Shown: piece by piece, positions 53,595 to 64,000 of the stretch
Layout: each line of letters starts with the position of its first letter
Numbering within the stretch: the stretch's first letter is position 1
NCBI RefSeq assembly: GCF_000717875.1
Contig: NZ_JOCT01000004.1
Coordinates: 372,001-436,000 of the forward strand
DNA length: 64,000 nucleotides
Reading direction: 5' to 3'
From: Streptomyces sp. NRRL S-455
GTDB lineage: Bacteria > Actinomycetota > Actinomycetes > Streptomycetales > Streptomycetaceae
Notes under the pieces: model-generated
What the model saw: only the letters and a program-made list of their open reading frames with translations
What the model was told of the DNA's origin: nothing
Database searches by the model: none
Program-made: the position numbers and the translations under genes

Positions 53595-54113
53595 ATGACG
53601 ACGCTTCCGGATGACACGACGACCACGGCCACCGTGGAGTACGCCGCCGAGCAGCCCGCCCGCCTGGAGTGGGCCAAGCACGCGCCCGAGGTCTACAAGG
53701 CGATGATCCGGCTGGAGACCGCCGCCCGGCAGGGCCTCGACCACACGCTGTACGAGCTGGTGAAGATCCGCGCCTCCCAGATCAACCATTGCGCCTTCTG
53801 TATCGACATGCACACCAAGGACGCCCTCGCGGACGGCGAGAGCGTCGAGCGGATCATGCAGCTCAGCGCCTGGGACGAGTCGCGGCACTTCTACACCGAG
53901 AAGGAACTCGCCGCGCTGGAACTGACGGAGGCCGTGACGGTCCTGACGGACGGTTTCGTGCCGGACGAGGTGTACGCGAAGGCCGCGCACCACTTCGAGG
54001 AGGCCGAGCTGGCGCAGCTGATCGCCGCGATCACCGTGATCAACGCGTGGAACCGGTTCGGGGTGACCTGCCGCATGGCGCCGGGGCACTACCAGCCCGG
54101 CCAGTACAAGTGA
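53595..54113 (+). CDS. carboxymuconolactone decarboxylase/AhpD-like protein (second)
   Basis: The 172-residue protein has CAFCIDMH (Cys66, Cys69, His73), then ELTEAVTVLTDGFVPDEVY and NAWNRFGVTCRM. It is related to but distinct from the protein encoded at 51643-52110. It starts the rightward three-gene unit under divergent control with mocR. Its stop overlaps the next AhpD-like gene as GTGA. Probably a peroxide- or organic-radical-handling protein; substrate unknown. Confidence 0.88.
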   Translation: MTTLPDDTTTTATVEYAAEQPARLEWAKHAPEVYKAMIRLETAARQGLDHTLYELVKIRASQINHCAFCIDMHTKDALADGESVERIMQLSAWDESRHFYTEKELAALELTEAVTVLTDGFVPDEVYAKAAHHFEEAELAQLIAAITVINAWNRFGVTCRMAPGHYQPGQYK

Positions 54114-54556
54114 CGCGACGGACGCGGCTGCTGGATCCGGCGGTCGGCCGGGCCATGTCCAGCCTCAGCGCGGTCGCGACGAAGGGCCTCGGTGATCCGG
54201 CCCTGGCCGAACTCGTGGTGATCCGCGCCTCGCAACTCAACCACTGCGCGTTCTGCCTCGACATGCATCTCACGATCGCTCGCCAGTACGGGGTGAGCGA
54301 GCGGAAGCTCGGCCTGCTGGCCGCGTGGGAGGAGGCCGAGGACCTCTTCGACGAGCGGGAGCGGGCCGCGCTGGCCCTGACGGAAGCCGTGACCGTGCTG
54401 ACCGAGTGTCTCGTGCCCGACGAGGTCTACGAGACGGCCGCCCAGCATTTCGGTGACGCCGAACTCGCCCATCTTGTAGGGCTGATCGTCGCCATCAACA
54501 ACTGGAACCGTGTGATGGTCAGCCGCCGCATTCCACCAGGGGGGTACACGCCATGA
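54110..54556 (+). CDS. carboxymuconolactone decarboxylase/AhpD-like protein (third)
   Basis: The 148-residue protein has CAFCLDMH (Cys46, Cys49, His53) and the same ALTEAVTVLTECLVPDEVYE element as its neighbour, so the two come from a tandem duplication. The N-terminus is shorter. GTG 54110 overlaps the previous stop and its own stop overlaps the next ATG, so the three genes are translationally coupled. Confidence 0.87.
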   Translation: MTRRTRLLDPAVGRAMSSLSAVATKGLGDPALAELVVIRASQLNHCAFCLDMHLTIARQYGVSERKLGLLAAWEEAEDLFDERERAALALTEAVTVLTECLVPDEVYETAAQHFGDAELAHLVGLIVAINNWNRVMVSRRIPPGGYTP

Positions 54557-55272
54557 GCAAAGCCGACGTTTTCCGCGCTCTGCACCACCACCGGGCGCCC
54601 GGCGACCCGCTGGTCCTGCCCGGCCCGTGGGACGCGGCCAGTGCCCGGGTGTTCGCCGAGGCCGGGTTCCCGGCGCTCGCGACGCCCAGCGCCGGGGTCG
54701 CCGCCTCCCTCGGGTACGAGGACGGGCAGGTCCCGGCCGACGAGATGTTCGCGGCGGTCACGCGGATCGTCCGGGCCGTCGACGTGCCGGTGTCGGCGGA
54801 TGTCGAGGGCGGTTACGGGCTGGCGCCGAAGGAACTGGTGGAGCGGCTGCTGGAGACGGGGGCGGTGGGATGCAACCTGGAGGACTCCGAGGAGGGGGTG
54901 CTGAAGGACCCGCACAGGCACGCCGACTGGCTGGCCGAGGTGCGTCAGGCGGCGGGTGACCGGCTCTTCGTCAACGCGCGCGTGGACACCTTCGCCCGCG
55001 GGGTCGCCGATCCCGAACGGGCCATCGAGCGGGCCGCGTTGTACGTCGCCGCCGGGGCCGACTGCGTGTACCCGATCGGCGCGCCGCCGGACGTGCTGCC
55101 GCTGCTGCGGGCCGCCATCGAGGGCCCGATCAACGTGGAGGCCCTGACGGACGAGGGCCCCTCGCCCGCCGAACTCGGCGTGCGAGGGGCCACCCGGATC
55201 ACCTTCGGGCCGGGGCTCCAGCGGCGGGCCACCCGCGCACTGCGGGAGATCGCCGCCGGCCTGCGACGGTAG
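54553..55272 (+). CDS. isocitrate lyase/phosphoenolpyruvate mutase family protein
   Basis: The 239-residue barrel protein has LVLPGPWDAASARVFAEAGF, SADVEGGYG (metal-binding Asp/Glu), NLEDSEEG and NARVDTFARG, typical of the short PEP-mutase-like branch. The isocitrate-lyase KKCGH loop is missing, so it is not an isocitrate lyase; C-C or P-C lyase activity on a small oxoacid is possible. No phosphonate genes are nearby. It is coupled to the AhpD-like genes by ATGA and ends 6 bp before the convergent transporter operon. Confidence 0.85.
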   Translation: MSKADVFRALHHHRAPGDPLVLPGPWDAASARVFAEAGFPALATPSAGVAASLGYEDGQVPADEMFAAVTRIVRAVDVPVSADVEGGYGLAPKELVERLLETGAVGCNLEDSEEGVLKDPHRHADWLAEVRQAAGDRLFVNARVDTFARGVADPERAIERAALYVAAGADCVYPIGAPPDVLPLLRAAIEGPINVEALTDEGPSPAELGVRGATRITFGPGLQRRATRALREIAAGLRR

Positions 55273-55278
55273 GGACGC

Positions 55279-56235
55279 TCAGGACAGCCACTTCTTCCAC
55301 GTGGACTTGTGGCTGTCCACCCACTTCTTCGCCGCCTCCTCCGGCGTCATCTTCTGCTCGGCGATCATCAGGGAGACCTCGTTCTGGTCCTCGGTCGTCC
55401 ACTTGAACTGCTTCAGGAAGGCCGCCGCCTCGCCGCCCTTCTTCGCGAAGTCCGCGTTGAGGTACTTCTGCAGCGGCGTGTGCGGGTAGGCGCAGGCGAC
55501 CTTCTCCGGGTCGGCGTCGCAGCCCTCCTTGTACGGCGGCAGCTTCACCTCGGTCATGGGGACCTTCTTGAAGAGCCACTGCGGCGAGTACCAGTAGGTG
55601 AGGAAGGGCTTCTTCTCCTTGGCGAACTGCCTGATCTGGGTGATCTGCGCAGCCTCGGAGCCGGCGAACACCACCTGGTAGTCCAGCTTCAGGTTCTTCA
55701 CCAGCGCCTTGTCGTTGGTGACGTAGGACGGCGAACCGTCCATCAGCTGGCCCTTGCTGCCGCTCTCCGGGGTGCGGAACAGGTGGGAGTACTTGTTGAG
55801 GTTCTTCCAGTTGGTGATGTCCGGGTGCTTCTTGGCGAGGTACGTCGGGACGAACCAGCCGATGTGGCCGGTGACGCCGAGTTCGCCGCCGCGCGCGATC
55901 GTCTTCTTGTCCTTGACGTACCGCTGTTCCTGCTCGGGGTGGCCCCAGTCCTCCAGGAGCGCGTCGACGCGGCCCTGGCTGAGGGCGTCCCAGGCGGGCA
56001 CCTCGTCCACCTGGACGGTGTCGACGCGGTAGCCGAGCTCGTGCTCCAGGATGTACTGGGCGACGGCCACGTTGGACTGGGCGCCCACCCAGGACTGCAC
56101 GGACAGCGTCACCGTCTTGGCCCCCTGCGCGTTGGCGAAGGGCGAGGCCTGCTTGGTCATGTCGGCGGCGCCGCAGCCGGTGAGCAGCGCCAGGGAGCTC
56201 GCCGCGGCGATCACGGCCGTCTTGCGGACTCGCAT
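55279..56235 (-). CDS. glycine betaine/choline ABC transporter substrate-binding lipoprotein
   Basis: The 318-residue protein has a lipobox LLTGC (Cys21) and an OpuAC-type binding domain (VTLSVQSWVGAQSNVAVAQY, DALLEDWGHPEQEQ, GHIGWFVPTYLAKKHPDI) with aromatic residues able to cage a quaternary amine. It delivers betaine or choline to the permease encoded just upstream. It is the last gene of the leftward operon; its RBS lies inside the permease 3' end. Confidence 0.9.
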   Translation of the reverse strand: MRVRKTAVIAAASSLALLTGCGAADMTKQASPFANAQGAKTVTLSVQSWVGAQSNVAVAQYILEHELGYRVDTVQVDEVPAWDALSQGRVDALLEDWGHPEQEQRYVKDKKTIARGGELGVTGHIGWFVPTYLAKKHPDITNWKNLNKYSHLFRTPESGSKGQLMDGSPSYVTNDKALVKNLKLDYQVVFAGSEAAQITQIRQFAKEKKPFLTYWYSPQWLFKKVPMTEVKLPPYKEGCDADPEKVACAYPHTPLQKYLNADFAKKGGEAAAFLKQFKWTTEDQNEVSLMIAEQKMTPEEAAKKWVDSHKSTWKKWLS

Positions 56236-56236
56236 G

Positions 56237-58185
56237 TCACGCTCCCTTCTTCGCGCGGCGTTCGGTGGGCTGGGTCACCCGGTCGAGCATCAGGCCGAGG
56301 CAGACGATCGCGCCGCCGGCCACCAGACCGGTCGCCAGGTCGCCCTGGGCGAGGCCGAAGACGACGTCGTAGCCGAGTGCGCCACCGCCGACCAGGCCGC
56401 CGATGACGACGACGGCGAGGACCAGCACGAGGCCCTGGTTGACGGCGAGCAGCAGCGCCGGGCGGGCCAGCGGGAGCTGTACCTGCCTCAGCTGCTGCCA
56501 GCTGGTCGCGCCGAGCGAACTGGAGGATTCCAGCGCGGCCGGGTCGACCTGGCGCAGGCCCTGGGTGGTGATCCGGACGACGGCCGGCAGGGCGTAGACG
56601 ATCGCGGCCGCGACGGCCGGGGCGCGGCCGACGCCGAACAGGGCGACGACCGGGATCAGGTACACGAACTGCGGCATCGTCTGGAAGACGTCCAGGACGG
56701 GTCGCAGCGCCCGCTCCAGGCGGTCGCTGCGGGCCGCGGCGATGCCGACGGCGAAGCCGACGACCAGGGTGACGGCAACGGCCGCCAGGACCTGGGAGAG
56801 GGTGTCCAGGGACGGCTTCCAGACGCCGAGAACGCCGATCGCGGCCATGGCGAGGACGGCGGTGAGCGCGGTGCGCCAGGTGCCGATGACCCAGGCCAGG
56901 GCGGCGACGATCAGCAGCACCGACCACCAGGGCAGCCCCTGCAGGCCGTCGCGCACCGGGTCGAGGACCCAGGTGGTGAAGTGGCCCGCCCAGTCGGCGG
57001 TGCCGCCCACGACGGGGACGCCCGAGTACAGGTGCGCGGTCATCCAGTCGACCGCGCGGTTGACCGGCTCGGCGATGCCGACGACCCAGGCCTCGGGCCA
57101 GTCGAGCCGGCCCGCGAGCCGCCCGGCGACCGCCACGGCGACGACGCCGACGAGCGCGAACAGCCAGCCGAGGCCGCTGCGGGGTTCCGGTTCGGCGCCG
57201 AGCCGCTCTCCCGCCGCGCCCGTGACGCGGTCGAGGACGACGGCCAGCAGCACGATCGGGATACCGGCGGCGAGCGCGGCACCGACGTCGACCGAGGCCA
57301 GCGCCTGGTAGACGCGGTCACCGAGACCGCCCGCGCCGATGACGGCCGCGATGACGGCCATGGACAGCGCCATCATGATCGTCTGGTTGACGCCGAGCAG
57401 CAGTTCCTTGCGGGCCAGCGGGATCCGGGCGGTCAGCAGGCGCTGGCGTGCGGTGGCGCCGAGCGACTCGACGGCCTCCAGCACCTCCTTGTCGGCGCCG
57501 CGCAGGCCCAGCGAGGTCAGGCGGGCCATCGGCGGGGCGGCGTAGATGACGGTGGCCAGGACGGCCGCCGGGACGCCGATGCCGAAGACCAGCACGACCG
57601 GCAGCAGGTAGGCGAAGGCGGGCAGCACCTGCATGGTGTCCAGCACCGGGCGCAGGACGCGGTCCATCCGGTCGGACAGCCCGGCGGCCAGTCCGAGCAG
57701 CAGGCCGACCACGACCGACGCGAGGACCGCGACGACCATCAGGGCGAGGGTCTGCATGGTCGGCACCCACATGCCGAGCACGCCGCAGGCGAGGAACGCG
57801 ACGGCCGTGCCGAGCGCCAGCTTCACGCCCGCCACGCGCCAGGCGACCAGGGCGCCGAGTGCGGTGACGCCCGCCCAGCCGAGGGCGAGGAGGGTGAGGT
57901 AGACGGCCCGTACGGCGATGACGACGACATTGCTGACGTGGCCGAAGAAGTAGAGGAACAGCGGGTGGCTGTCGCGGTTGTCGATGATCCAGTCGCTGGT
58001 CTTGGCGAGCGGCTCGGAGAGGTCGACGGTCAGCGCGCCCGGCCAGCTGCCGCTGGCCCAGCGGGCACTGGCCAGCGGGACGAGGATCGCCGCCGCGACG
58101 GCCAGCAGGAGAAGCTTCTGGACGGCCCGGTTCTTCAGCAGTCCGGGCAGGCCGACGCGCGGCGGGTTCGCGGTGATGGTCGCCA

Positions 58186-58186
<1 letters not shown>
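56237..58186 (-). CDS. glycine betaine ABC transporter permease, two fused domains
   Basis: The 649-residue protein contains two BPD_transp_1 (ProW/OpuAB-like) permease domains in tandem, each with its own EAA-type loop (GADKEVLEAVESLGATARQ near residue 225 and QVDPAALESSSSLGATSWQQ near 560). Most systems use a homodimer of single-domain permeases; here the dimer is covalent. The ATG at 58186 overlaps the ATPase stop as TGATG. The substrate is inferred from the choline-oxidising enzymes in the operon. Confidence 0.88.
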
Positions 58187-59291
<1,105 letters not shown>

Positions 59292-59295
<4 letters not shown>

Positions 59296-60824
59296 TTGGC
59301 AGCACCACCGATCAGCTCGGCGGCCTTCTCCCCGACCATGAGCACGCCGATCATCGGATTGACGGTGGTCATGGTCGGGAACACGGAGGCGTCGGCGATG
59401 CGGATGCCCTCCAGGCCGCGGATGCGCAGCTCGGGGTCGACGACGGCCAGCTGGTCGTCGGCGGCGCCCATCTTGCAGGTGCCGGCCGGGTGGTAGACGG
59501 TGTGCGCGACCTTGCGGGCGTACTCGCTGAGCTCCTCGTCGCCGGTGACGTCCGGGCCGGGGGCCACCTCGCGCTTGAGCCAGCCGGCCAGCGGCTCGGT
59601 CTTGGCGATCTCGCGGGCGATCTTGATGCCGTCGACGAGGGTGCGGCCGTCGTAGTCGTCCTCGTCGGTGAAGTAGCGGAAGTCCAGGGCGGGCTTGGCC
59701 TCGGGGTCGGCGCTGGTCAGGTAGAGCCGGCCGCGGCTCTTCGGCTTGGGGATGTTCGGGGTCATGGAGACGCCGAACTCCGGCCGCTGGTAGCCCAGTC
59801 GCTCCGGGTTGTCCGTGAACGGGATCTGGTAGAAGTGGAACATCAGGTCGGGGTGCGGCAGTTCGGGGTCGCGGCGCACGAACAGACCCGCGTCCGAGTC
59901 CATCGCCGAGTTCTCCGGGATGGGGCCGTTGGTCTCCCACACGATGACCGACTCGGGGTGGTCGAGCAGGTTCTCGCCGACGCCGGGCAGGTCGTGCGTG
60001 ACGGGGATGCCGAGCTGCTCCAGGTCCGCCTTGGGGCCGATGCCGGAGTGCATCAGCAGCCGGGGCGAGTCGACGGCGCCGGCGCACAGCAGGACCTCGT
60101 TGCGTGCCTTGACGAGGATCTCCTCGCCGTCCTTGGTGCGCACGTGGACGCCCTCGGCGCGGTCGCCGTCGAGCTGGAGCTTGTACGCCCAGGTCTCCAG
60201 CAGGATCGTCAGGTTGGGGCGCTCGTCCATCACGGGGTGCAGGTACGCCACCGACGCCGAGGACCGCTTGTTGTTCTCGGGGTGGTAGGCGAGGTCGAAG
60301 AAGCCGACGCCCTCGGTGAACGGCTTCTGGTTGAAGCCCTCCACGCGAGGCACGTTGAGCGCCGCCTGGGCCGCGTCGACGAAGTCGCGGGCGATGGCGT
60401 TCCGGTCCTGCTCGTCGACGGGGACGATGTTGTTGAGCAGGCGCGCGAAGTACGCCTCCATCTGGACCGCGCCCCAGCCCTTGGCTCCGGCGGCCTCCCA
60501 CTCGTCCCAGTCGGCGGGCAGGGGCTTGAAGGCGATCAGGGTGTTGTGCGAGGAGCAGCCGCCCAGCACACGGGCCCGGCTGTGCCGGATATGCGAATTT
60601 CCGCGTGGCTGCTCGGTGGTGGGGTAGTCGTAGTCGAGTTCGCCGCCGAGCAGGCCCATCCAGCGGCGCAGGGTCAGCACGTCGTCACGGCCGACGTCGC
60701 TGGGGCCGCCCTCGATGACGGCGACGGTGACGTCGGGGTTCTCGGTCAGGCGGGAGGCGATCACGGAACCTGCGGTTCCGCCGCCTATCACGACATAGTC
60801 GTACTCGTGGCTGGTGTGGGACAT
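59292..60824 (-). CDS. GMC-family choline dehydrogenase-type oxidoreductase
   Basis: The 510-residue flavoprotein has the GMC signatures [44 protein letters not shown], and a C-terminal [11 protein letters not shown] with the catalytic His, followed by [20 protein letters not shown] enzymes of this context oxidise choline to betaine aldehyde. It lies between a betaine-aldehyde-type dehydrogenase and betaine transporter genes, which makes choline the likely substrate. Confidence 0.88.
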
Positions 60825-60919
60825 GACTTGCTTGCTCCCGTGGGGATGAAGTGGTCGAGCTCGAAAGGGAGGGCGGGGAACGGCCCGGGCCGGGGGGAGG
60901 TCAGCCCGGGCCGGGGGGC

Positions 60920-62440
60920 TCAGCCCGCGAACCAGCGCACCGGCTTCGGGGCGAGGTTCTGGTAGACGTGCTTGGTCTCCCGGTACTCGGCGAGTCCGGC
61001 CGGGCCGAGCTCCCGGCCCACTCCGCTCTTGCCGAAGCCGCCCCACTCCGCCTGCGGCAGATAGGGGTGGAAGTCGTTGATCCAGATGGTGCCGTGACGC
61101 AGCCGGCCGGCCACGCGGCGGGCGCGGCCCGCGTCGGCGGTCCAGACACCGCCCGCGAGCCCGTACTCGGTGTCGTTGGCGAGGGCGACGGCCTCGTCCT
61201 CGGTGCGGAAGGTCTCGACGGTGACGACCGGCCCGAAGACCTCCTCCCGCACGACGCGCATCTCGCGGTGGCAGTGGTCGAGGACGGTCGGCTCGTAGAA
61301 GTAGCCGTTCTCCGGACGCTGCGGGGACGGCTCGGGGCGCTTGCCGCCGGAGCGCAGCACCGCGCCCTCCTTGAGGGCGGACTCGACGTACATCTCGACC
61401 TTGGCGCGCTGCTGCTCGGAGACCAGCGGGCCGCACTCGACGCCGTCCTCGGTGCCGCGGCCGAGCCGGATCTTCTCGGCACGGCGGGCCAGTTCGGCGA
61501 CGAAGCGGTCCCGGACCGACTCCTCGATGATGAGGCGGGCGCCGGCCGAGCAGACCTGGCCGCTGTGGATGAAGGCGGCGTTGAGGGCCTGGTCGACGGC
61601 GGTGTCGAAGCCCTCCTCGGTGGCGCAGGCGTCGGCGAAGACGACGTTGGGGTTCTTGCCGCCGAGTTCGAGGGCGACCTTCTTGACGCCGGGCGCGGCG
61701 GCCTGGGCCACCTTGGTGCCGCTGACCAGGCCGCCGGTGAAGGAGATCAGGTCGACATCGGGGTGCTCGGAGAGCCGGGCGCCGACCGAGTGTCCGGGGC
61801 CGGTGACGATGTTGGCTACACCGGCGGGCAGCCCGGCCTCGACGAGCAGCTCGATCAGCGCGATGGTCGTCATCGGGGTGATCTCGCTCGGCTTGATGAC
61901 GAAGGTGTTGCCGGCCGCGAGGGCCGGGGCCACCTTCCAGCTGGCCTGGAGCAGCGGGTAGTTCCAGGGCGTGATCATCGCGCAGACGCCGACGGGCTCG
62001 TGCACGACGACGCTGTGGATGTCGGTCGAGCCCGCGTCCACGACGCGGCCGGGAGCCTCGCCCGCGACCAGGTCGGCGAAGTAGCGGAAGGCGTCGGCGA
62101 CACAGTCGATGTCGACACGGCCCTCCTCGACGGTCTTGCCCGCGTCCTGGGCCTCCAGCCGGCCGAGCCGCTCGCGGTCACGGACCAGCAGGTCGGCGAC
62201 GCGGCGCAGCAGCGCGGCCCGCTCGGCGACGGGGGTGCGCGGCCACTCGCCCTCGTCGAAGGCCTGCCGGGCGGCGGCGACCGCCAGGTCGGTGTCCTTC
62301 TCGTCACCCTCCGCGATCACGGCGAAGGGCAGGGCGTCCGCGGGGTCGAGAATCTCACGCGTGGCGCCGGAGACGGCCGCGCGCCATTCTCCTCCCGCGT
62401 GGATGGTTTTACGCGCCTGAAGTTCGGTACTTTCCGCCAT
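60920..62440 (-). CDS. betaine-aldehyde-type aldehyde dehydrogenase
   Basis: The 506-residue NAD(P)-dependent enzyme has TPWNYPL (Asn), LELGGKNPNVVF (general base Glu), and SGQVCSAGARL with the nucleophilic Cys, plus the NGYFYEPTVL end region. It oxidises betaine aldehyde to glycine betaine, an osmoprotectant. ATG 62440 has GGAAGGG upstream. It is the first gene of the leftward operon; 95 bp separate it from the dehydrogenase. Confidence 0.88.
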   Translation of the reverse strand: MAESTELQARKTIHAGGEWRAAVSGATREILDPADALPFAVIAEGDEKDTDLAVAAARQAFDEGEWPRTPVAERAALLRRVADLLVRDRERLGRLEAQDAGKTVEEGRVDIDCVADAFRYFADLVAGEAPGRVVDAGSTDIHSVVVHEPVGVCAMITPWNYPLLQASWKVAPALAAGNTFVIKPSEITPMTTIALIELLVEAGLPAGVANIVTGPGHSVGARLSEHPDVDLISFTGGLVSGTKVAQAAAPGVKKVALELGGKNPNVVFADACATEEGFDTAVDQALNAAFIHSGQVCSAGARLIIEESVRDRFVAELARRAEKIRLGRGTEDGVECGPLVSEQQRAKVEMYVESALKEGAVLRSGGKRPEPSPQRPENGYFYEPTVLDHCHREMRVVREEVFGPVVTVETFRTEDEAVALANDTEYGLAGGVWTADAGRARRVAGRLRHGTIWINDFHPYLPQAEWGGFGKSGVGRELGPAGLAEYRETKHVYQNLAPKPVRWFAG

Positions 62441-62477
62441 GATCGGTAATTGCCCTTCCGTTCCTGTTCAGCGCCCC

Positions 62478-62496
62478 CGTGTCACAGACGTGTCAC
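62478..62496. promoter_or_regulatory. CGTGTCAC direct repeat upstream of the betaine operon
   Basis: CGTGTCAC occurs at 62478-62485 and 62489-62496, one helical turn apart, 38-56 bp upstream of the leftward aldehyde dehydrogenase start. This spacing suits a dimeric regulator binding one face. Nothing else in the region 62497-62633 stands out. Confidence 0.3.
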
Positions 62497-62633
62497 CCAG
62501 GAGACCGAGTTCGCCTGCCCGGGGCGCCCGGTTGCATGCGCAATCCATGGCTGAAAGTGCGCAGCGTCACTGAACATGCGGGCAAACATGGACAAACCGC
62601 CCGCAAAACGGAGGGTCCGCGCCCGGTAAAGCC

Positions 62634-62671
62634 GCAGGCTCCGTACCGGCCGGGGCCGGTACGGAGCCTGC
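62634..62671 (-). terminator. 18-bp perfect palindromic terminator of mdh
   Basis: A 38-base palindrome of two 18-base arms separated by GG, 35 bp beyond the mdh stop. Folded, it gives at least 16 pairs with a tight loop. It is the strongest hairpin in the window together with the one behind sdhB and should isolate mdh from the betaine operon. Confidence 0.85.
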
Positions 62672-62705
62672 GCGGGAACGCGGAGAGTCTCCGGTCGGAC
62701 GACTC

Positions 62706-63788
<1,083 letters not shown>

Positions 63789-63872
63789 CTATCGCGCATC
63801 CGGGATTCCGTACGGCCAGGTCGGTGTGGCCCAGCCCACAACCTGTTCCCCCTCGCGTCCCGTGCGCACAAG

Positions 63873-63914
63873 AGGCGGCCGCCCGTCCGGGAGAGGGGGA
63901 CGAGGCGGCCGCCT
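63873..63914. terminator. hairpin near the right window edge
   Basis: AGGCGGCCGCC (63873-63883) and GGCGGCCGCCT (63904-63914) pair around a 20-base loop. It lies upstream of the mdh promoter region and probably ends transcription of a gene lying beyond the window. No coding sequence is supported in 63776-64000. Confidence 0.5.
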
Positions 63915-64000
63915 GAGGGGATACCGACCGTGCCGGACTCCCGTGGGGGTACCGTCCGCCTGCCCCAGATTCCGGGGGGCATGCCTCCCCCTTCCGGATT

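Noticed and set aside
54553..55272. Phosphonate biosynthesis (PEP mutase) cluster
   Set aside because: No phosphonopyruvate decarboxylase or other phosphonate gene lies nearby, and this is the short generic branch of the family.

Overview
The window is a piece of the chromosome core of a Streptomyces or close relative. The DNA is very GC-rich with strongly GC-biased third codon positions. GTG starts are frequent, TTG and CTG starts occur, and many genes overlap as ATGA or GTGA. Gene order (nonulosonic-acid wall-polymer genes, sdhCDAB, dacC, decaprenyl-arabinose genes, trpS, glyA, betaine genes, mdh) matches, from memory, the SCO4882-SCO4827 stretch of S. coelicolor running backwards. No tRNA, rRNA, CRISPR array or intact insertion sequence was found.

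Layout. 1-10,000 is part of a cell-wall glycopolymer locus: a sialate/Kdn-type synthase (neuB), a cytidylyltransferase fused to a HAD domain (neuA), two polysialyltransferase-like enzymes, two further glycosyltransferases, an O-acyltransferase and a methyltransferase. It is consistent with the Kdn-type teichulosonic acid locus reported for S. coelicolor. 10,000-22,000 holds a stand-alone methylmalonyl-CoA mutase large subunit, an L,D-transpeptidase, two paralogous ECF sigma factor/membrane protein pairs, a PGRP amidase, three uncharacterised genes, a GH20 hexosaminidase and an OHCU-decarboxylase-like gene that appears to start at CTG. 22,256-25,674 is the succinate dehydrogenase operon with a strong terminator.

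25,800-32,700 holds a Uma2 protein, a small TetR-linked operon whose promoter carries two copies of one operator, a metallophosphoesterase, a D,D-carboxypeptidase and a YihY protein. 32,715-36,916 holds two divergent gene sets encoding every step of decaprenyl-phosphoryl-arabinose formation (UbiA transferase, PAP2 phosphatase, DprE1, DprE2) plus a GtrA protein. 36,960-37,380 is a tandem-repeat patch. 37,407-43,731 contains a 2H protein, trpS, a decayed sigma factor fused to the gene behind it, glyA with a ZTP riboswitch, a glutathionylspermidine-synthase-like gene and a lipoprotein.

44,061-51,587 is the most unusual part. It is a translationally coupled operon of a PabA-PabB fusion with a very long repetitive linker, a benzoate-CoA-ligase-type enzyme, a second adenylating enzyme and a flavin monooxygenase, preceded by an ABM-domain membrane protein. 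It looks like a compact pathway that makes, activates and oxidises p-aminobenzoate. It is followed by three AhpD-like genes, a MocR regulator and a PEP-mutase/isocitrate-lyase-like gene. 55,279-62,440 is a choline-to-glycine-betaine operon (aldehyde dehydrogenase, choline dehydrogenase, ABC transporter). The window ends with mdh, which has a perfect 11-bp inverted repeat in its upstream region.
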